DNA from: Persephonella sp. | GTDB lineage: Bacteria > Aquificota > Aquificia > Aquificales > Hydrogenothermaceae | Assembly (NCBI GenBank): GCA_027058925.1 | Contig: JALTAS010000038.1 | Location: 1 to 5,177 of the forward strand | Reading direction: 5' to 3' | DNA length: 5,177 nt | In this document: one piece after another, positions 1 to 4,823 of the stretch | Layout: each line of letters begins with the position of its first letter | How positions within the stretch are numbered: position 1 is the stretch's first letter | Notes under the pieces: model-generated | Told to the model about the DNA's origin: nothing | What the model saw: only the letters and a program-made list of their open reading frames with translations | Databases searched by the model: none | Made by a program: the position numbers and the translations under genes

Positions 1-4
1 GGTA

Positions 5-32
5 TAGACAGCTTATATAATGATTTTATATT
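5..32 (+). promoter_or_regulatory. possible sigma-70 promoter for the DUF302-like gene
   Basis: A TAGACA box (5-10; 5 of 6 matches to TTGACA) is followed after 16 bases by TATATT (27-32; 5 of 6 matches to TATAAT). Transcription would start near 39-40 and leave a leader of about 23 bases before the ATG at 63. A perfect TATAAT also lies at 16-21, but its -35 region would fall outside the window. The region is very AT-rich, so chance matches are easy; either box could be the real one or neither. Confidence 0.3.
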
Positions 33-51
33 TAGTTATACAAAATACAGT

Positions 52-59
52 GAGGTGAT
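52..59 (+). promoter_or_regulatory. ribosome binding site of the DUF302-like gene
   Basis: GAGGTGAT is fully complementary to the conserved 3' end of bacterial 16S rRNA. Seven bases separate the GAGG core from the ATG at 63. This strong site fixes the start codon and, together with the signal peptide that follows, supports the gene being real. Confidence 0.8.
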
Positions 60-62
60 ATT

Positions 63-551
63 ATGAGATTTTTTCTGCCAGTTTTATTTTTCATTTTCAG
101 CCTTTCCTATGGTTATGAGGACTTTGTCCAGTATGAAAAAGGTTACTACTATGTTGTGATAACAAAAGGATCTTTCAAGAATGTAAATTCTAAACTTCTT
201 GAGGAGATCAGAATGCAGGGATGGGATGTTATACATACAATTAATGTTGATAAAACTGCAGGGCTAAAATCCCCTTACAAAACACATCTTCTGTGTAAGG
301 CTGAATATTTAAGGGAAGGTATTGGAAAATTCCGTCCTATCGGTGTTATCATACCCTGCAAAATGGCGATTTATGTAGAAGGAAGCAAAGTCAAGATAAT
401 GGTTGAGGATGTATCTGAATATTCTGATATTTATGCTCCTCAAAATCCTGAATTCAAAAAATTTTTATTAAAAGTGAGAGATGAACTGATTGGCATACTC
501 AACAGAACTGCTGGAAGATTTATGAAAAGCAGATACACACCTTATGAATAA
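63..551 (+). CDS. exported DUF302-like small protein
   Basis: A 162-residue protein of unknown function. Residues 1-17 look like a Sec signal peptide: one arginine, a hydrophobic stretch rich in Phe and Leu, and a likely cut after S-Y-G (17/18). The mature part would therefore be periplasmic, at about 145 residues. The body resembles DUF302 domain proteins: an N-terminal segment around residues 40-62 (a helix ending in QGWDVIHTINVD), then a Cys at 78 in the position of the family's usual 'FC' strand, then IIPCKMAIY (96-104, Cys99), followed by the strand VKIMVEDV (110-117). The two cysteines could form a disulfide or bind a ligand; that is inference. The only gene on the plus strand here, it converges on porB and has its own ribosome binding site and terminator, so it is probably a single-gene unit. 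No catalytic motif is visible and no function is proposed. The DUF302 match is by eye; the reading frame itself is secure. Confidence 0.75.
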   Translation: MRFFLPVLFFIFSLSYGYEDFVQYEKGYYYVVITKGSFKNVNSKLLEEIRMQGWDVIHTINVDKTAGLKSPYKTHLLCKAEYLREGIGKFRPIGVIIPCKMAIYVEGSKVKIMVEDVSEYSDIYAPQNPEFKKFLLKVRDELIGILNRTAGRFMKSRYTPYE

Positions 552-570
552 GGGGCATAAAGCCCCTTTT
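550..570 (+). terminator. intrinsic terminator between convergent genes
   Basis: AAGGGGC (550-556) pairs with GCCCCTT (562-568) around the loop ATAAA, giving a 7-bp, GC-rich stem that continues into TTTTATTATT on the plus strand. It overlaps the last two bases of the TAA stop of the upstream gene and lies one base from the porB stop. On the minus strand the stem is followed only by TTATTCATAAG, a weaker U tract, so it may serve both genes but is better built for the plus-strand transcript. Confidence 0.8.
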
Positions 571-571
571 A

Positions 572-1594
572 TTATTCTTCAGGAAGTTTGAAAAGCGCTT
601 CGTAATCTATTCCTTCTTCCTCTGCTAATTTTTTTGACATCTCTTCAAGGTGAAGCAGGAGATTCCATTTTTCGTCTATCTCTTTCTGTATTCTTTCCAA
701 TACCTCAGGATATTTGAGAACATGCTTCCATCTTGGCTGAGCGGCTATGTATTCTTCAATCGGTTTTGGTTTTTTAGGTTTTATATTTACCTTCCAGTAT
801 TTGCCATCTATTACCTCATATACAGGCCAGTATCTTGTTTCTACAGCAAGTTTAGCAAGTCTCATTGTGTCTTCAGGAGAAAATCTCCAGGAAAGTGTGC
901 ATGGCTCAAGAACATTTAGGAACTTAAATCCTTGTATTGATATAGCCTTTTTTGTCTTTCTTGTGAGATCCCTGAATATGTGTGGAGATGCCTGAGCCAC
1001 ATATGGAACACCGTGGGCTGCCATAATCATTGTGAGATCCTTTCTTGGTTCCTGTTTACCAACTTTTACTTTTCCAACAGGTGTTGTTTTTGTGTATGCT
1101 CCTATAGGTGTTGCAGAGGATTTCTGATATCCTGTGTTCTGGTATCCCTCGTTGTTGTAACATACATACAGGACATTATGACCCCTTTCTGCTGTTGCAG
1201 ATAATGCCTGAAAACCAATATCATAGGTTCCTCCATCACCACCAAAAGCAACAAAATGTATCTTCTTATCTTCCGGAATAATACCTTTTTTCTTCAGGAC
1301 TTTGTAGGCTGTTTCAACACCTGCGATGACTGTTGCGGCAGACTGGAAGTTAACATGAATCCACGGAACATTCCATGCTGTAACAGGATAAACACCTGTT
1401 GTAACCTCAAGACATCCTGTTGCGTTTGAAACGATCACAGGTTCATTTATAGCAAGAAGTATCTCATTGACAATAGGTGGGATGCCACAACCAATACACA
1501 TTCTATGTCCTGGAGCAAGAGGCATATCCCCGCCAAAAGTTTCTTTATGTGAAGCCAGTTCTGAAAGAAGTGCTATAGGTCTTTTTTTCGCCAT
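572..1594 (-). CDS. porB: pyruvate:ferredoxin oxidoreductase, beta subunit (TPP- and Fe-S-binding)
   Basis: A 340-residue beta subunit of the cytoplasmic pyruvate:ferredoxin oxidoreductase, which reversibly converts pyruvate + CoA + oxidised ferredoxin to acetyl-CoA + CO2 + reduced ferredoxin. The thiamine diphosphate/Mg motif is clear: GGDGGTYDIG (118-127) ending in CYNNEGYQNTG (145-155; Asn147/148). Four cysteines at positions known in the family to hold the proximal [4Fe-4S] cluster are present: Cys33 and Cys36 (CIGC), Cys61 (NATGCLEV) and Cys232 (EPCTLSW). The NATGCLEV and TAWNVPWIH segments and the TP-x-GA-x-T region (162-168) are typical of pyruvate-type enzymes rather than 2-oxoglutarate-type ones. 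It is slightly longer than the usual 310-330 residues because of a charged, helical C-terminal tail (about 290-340). The ATG lies two bases after the porA stop, with GAGGGAG inside the last porA codons as ribosome binding site, so translation is probably coupled. It is the last gene of the por operon. The family is certain; substrate assignment to pyruvate over another 2-oxoacid is very likely. Confidence 0.95.
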   Translation of the reverse strand: MAKKRPIALLSELASHKETFGGDMPLAPGHRMCIGCGIPPIVNEILLAINEPVIVSNATGCLEVTTGVYPVTAWNVPWIHVNFQSAATVIAGVETAYKVLKKKGIIPEDKKIHFVAFGGDGGTYDIGFQALSATAERGHNVLYVCYNNEGYQNTGYQKSSATPIGAYTKTTPVGKVKVGKQEPRKDLTMIMAAHGVPYVAQASPHIFRDLTRKTKKAISIQGFKFLNVLEPCTLSWRFSPEDTMRLAKLAVETRYWPVYEVIDGKYWKVNIKPKKPKPIEEYIAAQPRWKHVLKYPEVLERIQKEIDEKWNLLLHLEEMSKKLAEEEGIDYEALFKLPEE

Positions 1595-1596
1595 GG

Positions 1597-2790
1597 TTAC
1601 TCCCTCACTTGTAAGTATTCAACAAAGTTTTCTCTTGTTTCAATGCCTTTCTCAAGGCGTTCAAGTCTATCAAAAGCTCTCATAAACTCTTCTTCATGTA
1701 TCTCTCTTCCACCAAGTCCGTATATAAAGTTATGGACAAAAGGATTGTTATCTGTTGCAAGAAGCGCTGTTGATACATCCTTGAAAAGAGGTCCTCCTAT
1801 ACCGTCAAAAGAGTCTGCCCTGTCAAGAACAACAACACCTTTTGCTCTGGAAAGTGCCTGTGCAACTTCTTTAACAGGGAAAGGTCTGTAAAGTCTTATT
1901 TTAATAGCTCCAACTTTTTTGCCCTGATCTCTTAATCTGTCAACAGCATCTTTTAGTGTTCCAAAAGATGAACCCATTGATATTCCTATATATTCTGCGT
2001 CTTCAGTTTTATATTCTTCAATAAGATCGTACCTTTTTCCTGAAATTTGGGCAAACTCATCAAAAACTTCCCTTACTATGTCATATACTTTAAGAAAATC
2101 CACATGTTGCTGGTATTTACACTCTGTATAGTAATCAGGCTGTGCAGTAGCTCCGTAGGTAACGGGCTTTTCTGTATTAAGAAGAGGATAAGGAATTCTG
2201 TTTATATCTGAAGGCCCAACAAAGTCTCTTACCGATTCATCATCTAAGATCTCAACATCCTCAATAGAGTGAGAGACGATATAGCCGTCATAGTTAACAA
2301 TGATCGGGAACATCGCTTTTTCAGATATTTTGACTGACATGATGATGTTGTGATAAGCCTCCTGCGCATTTTCCGAAAATATGGAGATCCAGCCTGTATC
2401 CCTTGTGAGCATTGAGTCTCCATGATCACAATGTATAGAGAGTGGTGCAGATAATGCCCTGTTAACATCAAGAAGAACAAGAGGTATTCTCATACCGGAT
2501 GCTATATAAAGATTTTCAAGCATATAAGCGATTCCTGGACCTGCAGAAGCTGTTATTGTTCTTGCACCTGCAGCTGCTGCCCCTATACATGTTGCCATCG
2601 CTGAATGTTCACCATCAACAGCTACCATCTCTGTATCAACTTCTCCATTTGCGACATATTCAGCAAAAAAGCCCATAAGTTCGGTTTGTGGGGATATTGG
2701 ATAAACAGCTGCCACATCAAAATTTATCTGTCTCATAGCCTCTGCGGCAGCCTGATTACCTGTTAAAGCTATAACTTTTGTCTGAGCCAT
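1597..2790 (-). CDS. porA: pyruvate:ferredoxin oxidoreductase, alpha subunit
   Basis: A 397-residue alpha subunit that forms the active site together with PorB. The N-terminal pyrimidine-binding domain carries YPISPQTE (30-37), where the well-studied Desulfovibrio africanus enzyme has Thr; here it is the conservative Ser33. It is followed by VDGEHSA (58-64), whose Glu61 corresponds to the glutamate that activates thiamine diphosphate. Next come TASAGPG (80-86) and NRALSAPLSI (110-119), whose Arg111 corresponds to the arginine that binds the pyruvate carboxylate, then a DHGD-x4-RDTGW segment (122-134). The C-terminal part (about 255-360; GISMGSSFGTLKDAVDRLR, then KIRLYRPFP, VVVLDRADSFDGIGGPLF) is the transketolase-C-like domain II. 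Length fits the separate-subunit (archaeal/Thermotoga-type) enzymes at about 390-400 residues. The start is supported by GGAGG (2799-2803), 8 bases ahead. It sits 19 bases after porD and 2 bases before porB, clearly co-transcribed. No key residue is missing. Confidence 0.95.
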   Translation of the reverse strand: MAQTKVIALTGNQAAAEAMRQINFDVAAVYPISPQTELMGFFAEYVANGEVDTEMVAVDGEHSAMATCIGAAAAGARTITASAGPGIAYMLENLYIASGMRIPLVLLDVNRALSAPLSIHCDHGDSMLTRDTGWISIFSENAQEAYHNIIMSVKISEKAMFPIIVNYDGYIVSHSIEDVEILDDESVRDFVGPSDINRIPYPLLNTEKPVTYGATAQPDYYTECKYQQHVDFLKVYDIVREVFDEFAQISGKRYDLIEEYKTEDAEYIGISMGSSFGTLKDAVDRLRDQGKKVGAIKIRLYRPFPVKEVAQALSRAKGVVVLDRADSFDGIGGPLFKDVSTALLATDNNPFVHNFIYGLGGREIHEEEFMRAFDRLERLEKGIETRENFVEYLQVRE

Positions 2791-2809
2791 ATTTTAAACC
2801 TCCGTATTT

Positions 2810-3130
2810 TTAACCTATTTCTTCTTCAAGCTCTTTAAGTTTTATTTCCATTTCTGGAACCATCTCAAGAGCGTCGTAAGGACATTCAACAGCACAGATA
2901 CCGCATCCTTTACAGTACTCAAAGTCTGTCTCAAATCTCTCCTGAGGAGAAACTGGTATAGAGTCGTCTGGACAGAATATCCAGCAGATAAGACAGTGTG
3001 TGCATTTGTCATAATTGAGAACAGGTCTGAGCATTCTCCATGATCCTGTATGATTAAGCTTACTTGAACCTGCTTCAGGAACTATTGAACCGATTGGTAT
3101 TTCATGCCATGGTTTGAGTTGATAGCTCAT
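2810..3130 (-). CDS. porD: pyruvate:ferredoxin oxidoreductase, delta subunit (2[4Fe-4S] ferredoxin-like)
   Basis: A 106-residue electron-transfer subunit that carries electrons between the active-site cluster in PorB and external ferredoxin. It shows two classic cluster motifs: CTHCLICWIFCP with Cys43, 46, 49 and 53, and CKGCGICAVECP with Cys73, 76, 79 and 83. Each is CxxCxxCxxxCP, predicting two [4Fe-4S] clusters. The N-terminal 40 residues (KPWHEIPIGSIV, then TGSWRMLRPVLNYDKC) match the extension that distinguishes PorD-type delta subunits from free ferredoxins. The helical tail (residues 90-106) is rich in Glu and Lys. The ATG at 3130 has GGAGG (3140-3144), 9 bases upstream. Its position between porG and porA gives the order G-D-A-B, the same as in Thermotoga-type por operons. 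Confidence 0.95.
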   Translation of the reverse strand: MSYQLKPWHEIPIGSIVPEAGSSKLNHTGSWRMLRPVLNYDKCTHCLICWIFCPDDSIPVSPQERFETDFEYCKGCGICAVECPYDALEMVPEMEIKLKELEEEIG

Positions 3131-3207
3131 TTATATAATCCTCCTTTTGTTTAGAATTGTACATTTATATTAAGCGGTTAATACCTGCGTTTTTATGAGA
3201 TAAAACA
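3131..3207 (-). other. 77-base spacer between porG and porD
   Basis: This is the longest gap inside the por operon and contains no reading frame of note. In the transcribed direction it holds a small imperfect hairpin (3174-3188; GC/GGT pairing with ACC/GC around ATTA, one bulged A), then TACAAT (3156-3161; 5 of 6 to a -10 box, but with no good -35 box), then the porD ribosome binding site. It could be an mRNA processing site or a weak internal promoter; neither is established. Confidence 0.35.
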
Positions 3208-3807
3208 TTAATCAGCTTTGTAAACCTCCTCATAACCTCTTTCCAGAGCTTTGAGGTTCTGTGGAAGTAATGCTCTCAATTTTGATGAGGCCTCAAAAGC
3301 TTCTGTTATTTCCTGTTTCAGAGCGTCAAGATCAACAATACCTGTTGCTTTTGCAACAGCTCCCAACATCGCTGTATTTGGAATATTTCTGCCAAATTCC
3401 TCAAGGGCTATTTTTGAGGCATCTATTATCCAAAGCTCATTATCTGGAATGTCAAGTATCTTTCTCACTTTGTCAGGAGGGAAGTTTGTGTTTACGATAA
3501 AAACTGTATTCTCGTCTGTACCTGCCTTGATAATGTCCTTTATTGTGAACATGAGTGAAGGGTCAGTGATTATTACAATCTCCGGATGATCAACAGGAGC
3601 TCTTGTATTTATTATATGGTCGCTTATTCTGGTAGAAACCTTAACAGGAGTTCCTGATCTTTCCAGTCCAAACTCAGGCATCGCCTGACCGTGCTTTCCT
3701 CTTATTATTGCAGCAGAAGCAAGCATTTTTGCCGCTGTTACTGTTCCCTGCCCCCCTCTTCCATGCCAGCGAATTTCTCTCAAATCTTTGCCAGTAGCGG
3801 TTGACAT
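3208..3807 (-). CDS. porG: pyruvate:ferredoxin oxidoreductase, gamma subunit
   Basis: A 199-residue gamma subunit, one domain of the four-subunit 2-oxoacid:ferredoxin oxidoreductase. In the fused enzymes the equivalent region is domain III. The diagnostic N-terminal motif is RWHGRGGQGTVTAAKMLA (13-30), with the glycine-rich HGRGGQG loop at 15-21. PEFGLERSGTPV (44-55) and VKVSTRISDHIINT follow, then PEIVIITDPSL (75-85) typical of the family, and the NTAMLGAVAKATG segment (143-155) near the end. Length is normal for the family (about 180-200). The ATG at 3807 has GGAGG (3817-3821) 9 bases upstream. It is the first gene of the por unit, 81 bases downstream of recR, and that gap holds a likely promoter and an inverted repeat. 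Highly similar gamma subunits serve pyruvate and 2-oxoisovalerate enzymes in some archaea, so the gamma chain alone does not prove the substrate; the adjoining alpha and beta chains favour pyruvate. Confidence 0.93.
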   Translation of the reverse strand: MSTATGKDLREIRWHGRGGQGTVTAAKMLASAAIIRGKHGQAMPEFGLERSGTPVKVSTRISDHIINTRAPVDHPEIVIITDPSLMFTIKDIIKAGTDENTVFIVNTNFPPDKVRKILDIPDNELWIIDASKIALEEFGRNIPNTAMLGAVAKATGIVDLDALKQEITEAFEASSKLRALLPQNLKALERGYEEVYKAD

Positions 3808-3821
3808 TATGATAAACCTCC

Positions 3822-3848
3822 TATTTTTATAACAGTGTTATATAAATA
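3822..3848. repeat. 27-base inverted repeat, probable operator at the por promoter
   Basis: The core is a perfect 7-1-7 palindrome, TATAACA-G-TGTTATA (3828-3842). It continues outward after a single mismatch (3827/3843) so that 12 of 13 positions in each arm pair (3822-3834 with 3836-3848). It lies between the predicted -10 box of porG and its ribosome binding site and covers the expected transcription start (about 3838-3839), where a bound repressor would block initiation. The 7-1-7 layout is that of Fur/PerR-family boxes, although the bases do not match their consensus well. Because the transcript would begin within it, it is a better candidate for a DNA site than for an RNA hairpin. AT-rich sequence raises the chance background. 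Confidence 0.55.
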
Positions 3849-3874
3849 ATACCATATAGGAAAGGATAAAACAA
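3846..3874 (-). promoter_or_regulatory. predicted extended -10 promoter for porGDAB
   Basis: Reading the minus strand, TGGTATTAT (3854 down to 3846) is an extended -10 element (TGn followed by TATTAT, 5 of 6 matches). A partial -35, TTGTTT (3874-3869), precedes TATTAT by 17 bases. Transcription would start near 3838-3839, about 31 bases before the porG ATG. No terminator hairpin was seen between recR and porG, so read-through from the dnaX-ebfC-recR unit may add to expression. Confidence 0.5.
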
Positions 3875-3888
3875 AAATTGGTCAGGAT

Positions 3889-4494
3889 TTAGATAGGTGT
3901 TTTATGCTCAAGTGCTTTTGATAGGGTGAAGTCATCCGCATTTTCCAGTACACCACCAAATGGAAGACCGTATGCTATTCTTGAGATTGTTATATTTTTG
4001 TTTTTCAGAAGGTTGTAGATATAGGAAGCTGTTGCCTCACCCTCAACTGTAGGGTTTGTGGCAAGAATAACCTCTTTTATGTTGTCTTTTTCAACCCTTT
4101 TAACAAGAGAATCAATATTAAGATCCTCTGCTGTTATCTCTTCAAGTGGAGACAGCCTTCCCCCTATCACATGGTAAAGACCTCTGTACTTTCCTGTTTT
4201 TTCAATAGCGAATGCATCAAAACTTTCTTCAACAACACATATCGTTGTTCTGTCTCTTTCTTCATCTGAACATACAGGGCAGAGTTCTTCTTCTGTCAAA
4301 ATTCCACATTCTCTGCAAGGATGAACCCTCTCAAGCATTTCCATAAAGGTTTTTACAAGCTGAAAAGCCTCTCCTCTCGGCATATTGAGTATATTAACAG
4401 CAAGCCTCTGGGCAGACTTCTCCCCGTATCCTGGAAGGTTTGATATCTCATCAACGACTTTTTTTAATGTTTTGGGAAGTATGTTTTCTATCAC
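3889..4494 (-). CDS. recR: recombination mediator RecR
   Basis: A 201-residue RecR, the standard length. RecR works in the RecFOR/RecOR pathway, helping load RecA onto SSB-coated DNA at gaps. Domains in order: an N-terminal helix-hairpin-helix with LPGYGEKSAQRLA (20-32); a C4 zinc finger with Cys60, Cys63, Cys72 and Cys75 (CRECG and CPVC); a Toprim domain from about residue 83 (TTICVVEES, then AIEKTGKYRGLYHVIGG, then EVILATNPTVEGEATASYI); and the conserved C-terminal end ISRIAYGLPFGG with a final TPI. The start codon is GTG (4494-4492), overlapping the ebfC stop as GTGA; there is no other in-frame Met before residue 38, which lies inside the hairpin domain. The ribosome binding site is weak (GGAT about 8 bases upstream), so translation is probably coupled to ebfC. 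All key residues are present. Confidence 0.96.
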   Translation of the reverse strand: MIENILPKTLKKVVDEISNLPGYGEKSAQRLAVNILNMPRGEAFQLVKTFMEMLERVHPCRECGILTEEELCPVCSDEERDRTTICVVEESFDAFAIEKTGKYRGLYHVIGGRLSPLEEITAEDLNIDSLVKRVEKDNIKEVILATNPTVEGEATASYIYNLLKNKNITISRIAYGLPFGGVLENADDFTLSKALEHKTPI

Positions 4495-4823
4495 AGCAGT
4501 TTATCCAGACCCGGAATATTTCCAAGTAATCCGGCAGCCTGTGACATTTTTTGTGACATCACTTCCTTTGATCTTGAGTTTGCTTCATTAATTGCTGCCA
4601 CAAGAAGATCCTGAAGGATTTCATGATTTTCCTCATTTAGAAGTGTTTTATCTATAAAAACATCTTTTGCTTCCCCAAGACCGTTTACAACTATCTTTAC
4701 CATTCCACCACCAACCTCAACAATTATATCCTCATTTCTCAGCTCTTCTTTGGCTTTTTCCATACTTTCCTGCATTGTTTTCATCATTTTCATCATGTCT
4801 CCCAGATTTCCAAGGTTAAACAT
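4491..4823 (-). CDS. ebfC: YbaB/EbfC-family nucleoid-associated protein
   Basis: A 110-residue member of the YbaB/EbfC family, small dimeric DNA-binding proteins that coat or bridge the nucleoid. The start MFNLGNLGDMMKMMKTMQ is a Met-rich helix typical of the family. VEVGGGMVKIVVNGLGEAKDV (residues 35-55) is the conserved central beta sheet with its GGG turn, and LLVAAINEANSRSKEVMSQKM (73-93) is the long C-terminal helix, followed by the Gly/Leu-rich tail common in these proteins. It sits between dnaX and recR, as in many bacteria: its ATG directly follows the dnaX stop and its TGA overlaps the recR GTG. That linkage is long known, but the functional reason is not settled. Identification is secure from sequence and context together. 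Confidence 0.95.
   Translation of the reverse strand: MFNLGNLGDMMKMMKTMQESMEKAKEELRNEDIIVEVGGGMVKIVVNGLGEAKDVFIDKTLLNEENHEILQDLLVAAINEANSRSKEVMSQKMSQAAGLLGNIPGLDKLL

Noticed and set aside
15..31. ATATAA / TTATAT inverted repeat upstream of the DUF302-like gene
   Set aside because: Six AT-only base pairs around a 5-base gap in a stretch that is almost all A and T; expected by chance.
650..1204. Three plus-strand open frames (650-919, 747-995, 980-1204) antisense to porB
   Set aside because: They overlap each other and the secure porB gene, show no ribosome binding sites of note, and their translations are low-complexity, Cys/Phe/Tyr-rich products of reading a coding strand backwards.
2244..2480. 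Minus-strand open frame inside porA in another frame
   Set aside because: Same strand as porA and fully inside it; porA shows clear alpha-subunit motifs across this stretch.
3251..3589. 112-residue plus-strand open frame antisense to porG
   Set aside because: It lies wholly inside porG on the opposite strand; the Ser/Ile/Phe-rich translation resembles no family and mirrors porG codon structure.
572..3807. Assignment of the complex as 2-oxoglutarate or 2-oxoisovalerate ferredoxin oxidoreductase
   Set aside because: The alpha chain keeps the arginine of the NRALSAP motif and the beta chain keeps all four cluster cysteines and the TAW-x-PWIH segment typical of pyruvate enzymes; the alternatives remain possible but less likely.
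4385..4591. Plus-strand open frame across the recR/ebfC junction
   Set aside because: It is antisense to two well-identified genes and has no recognisable protein features.
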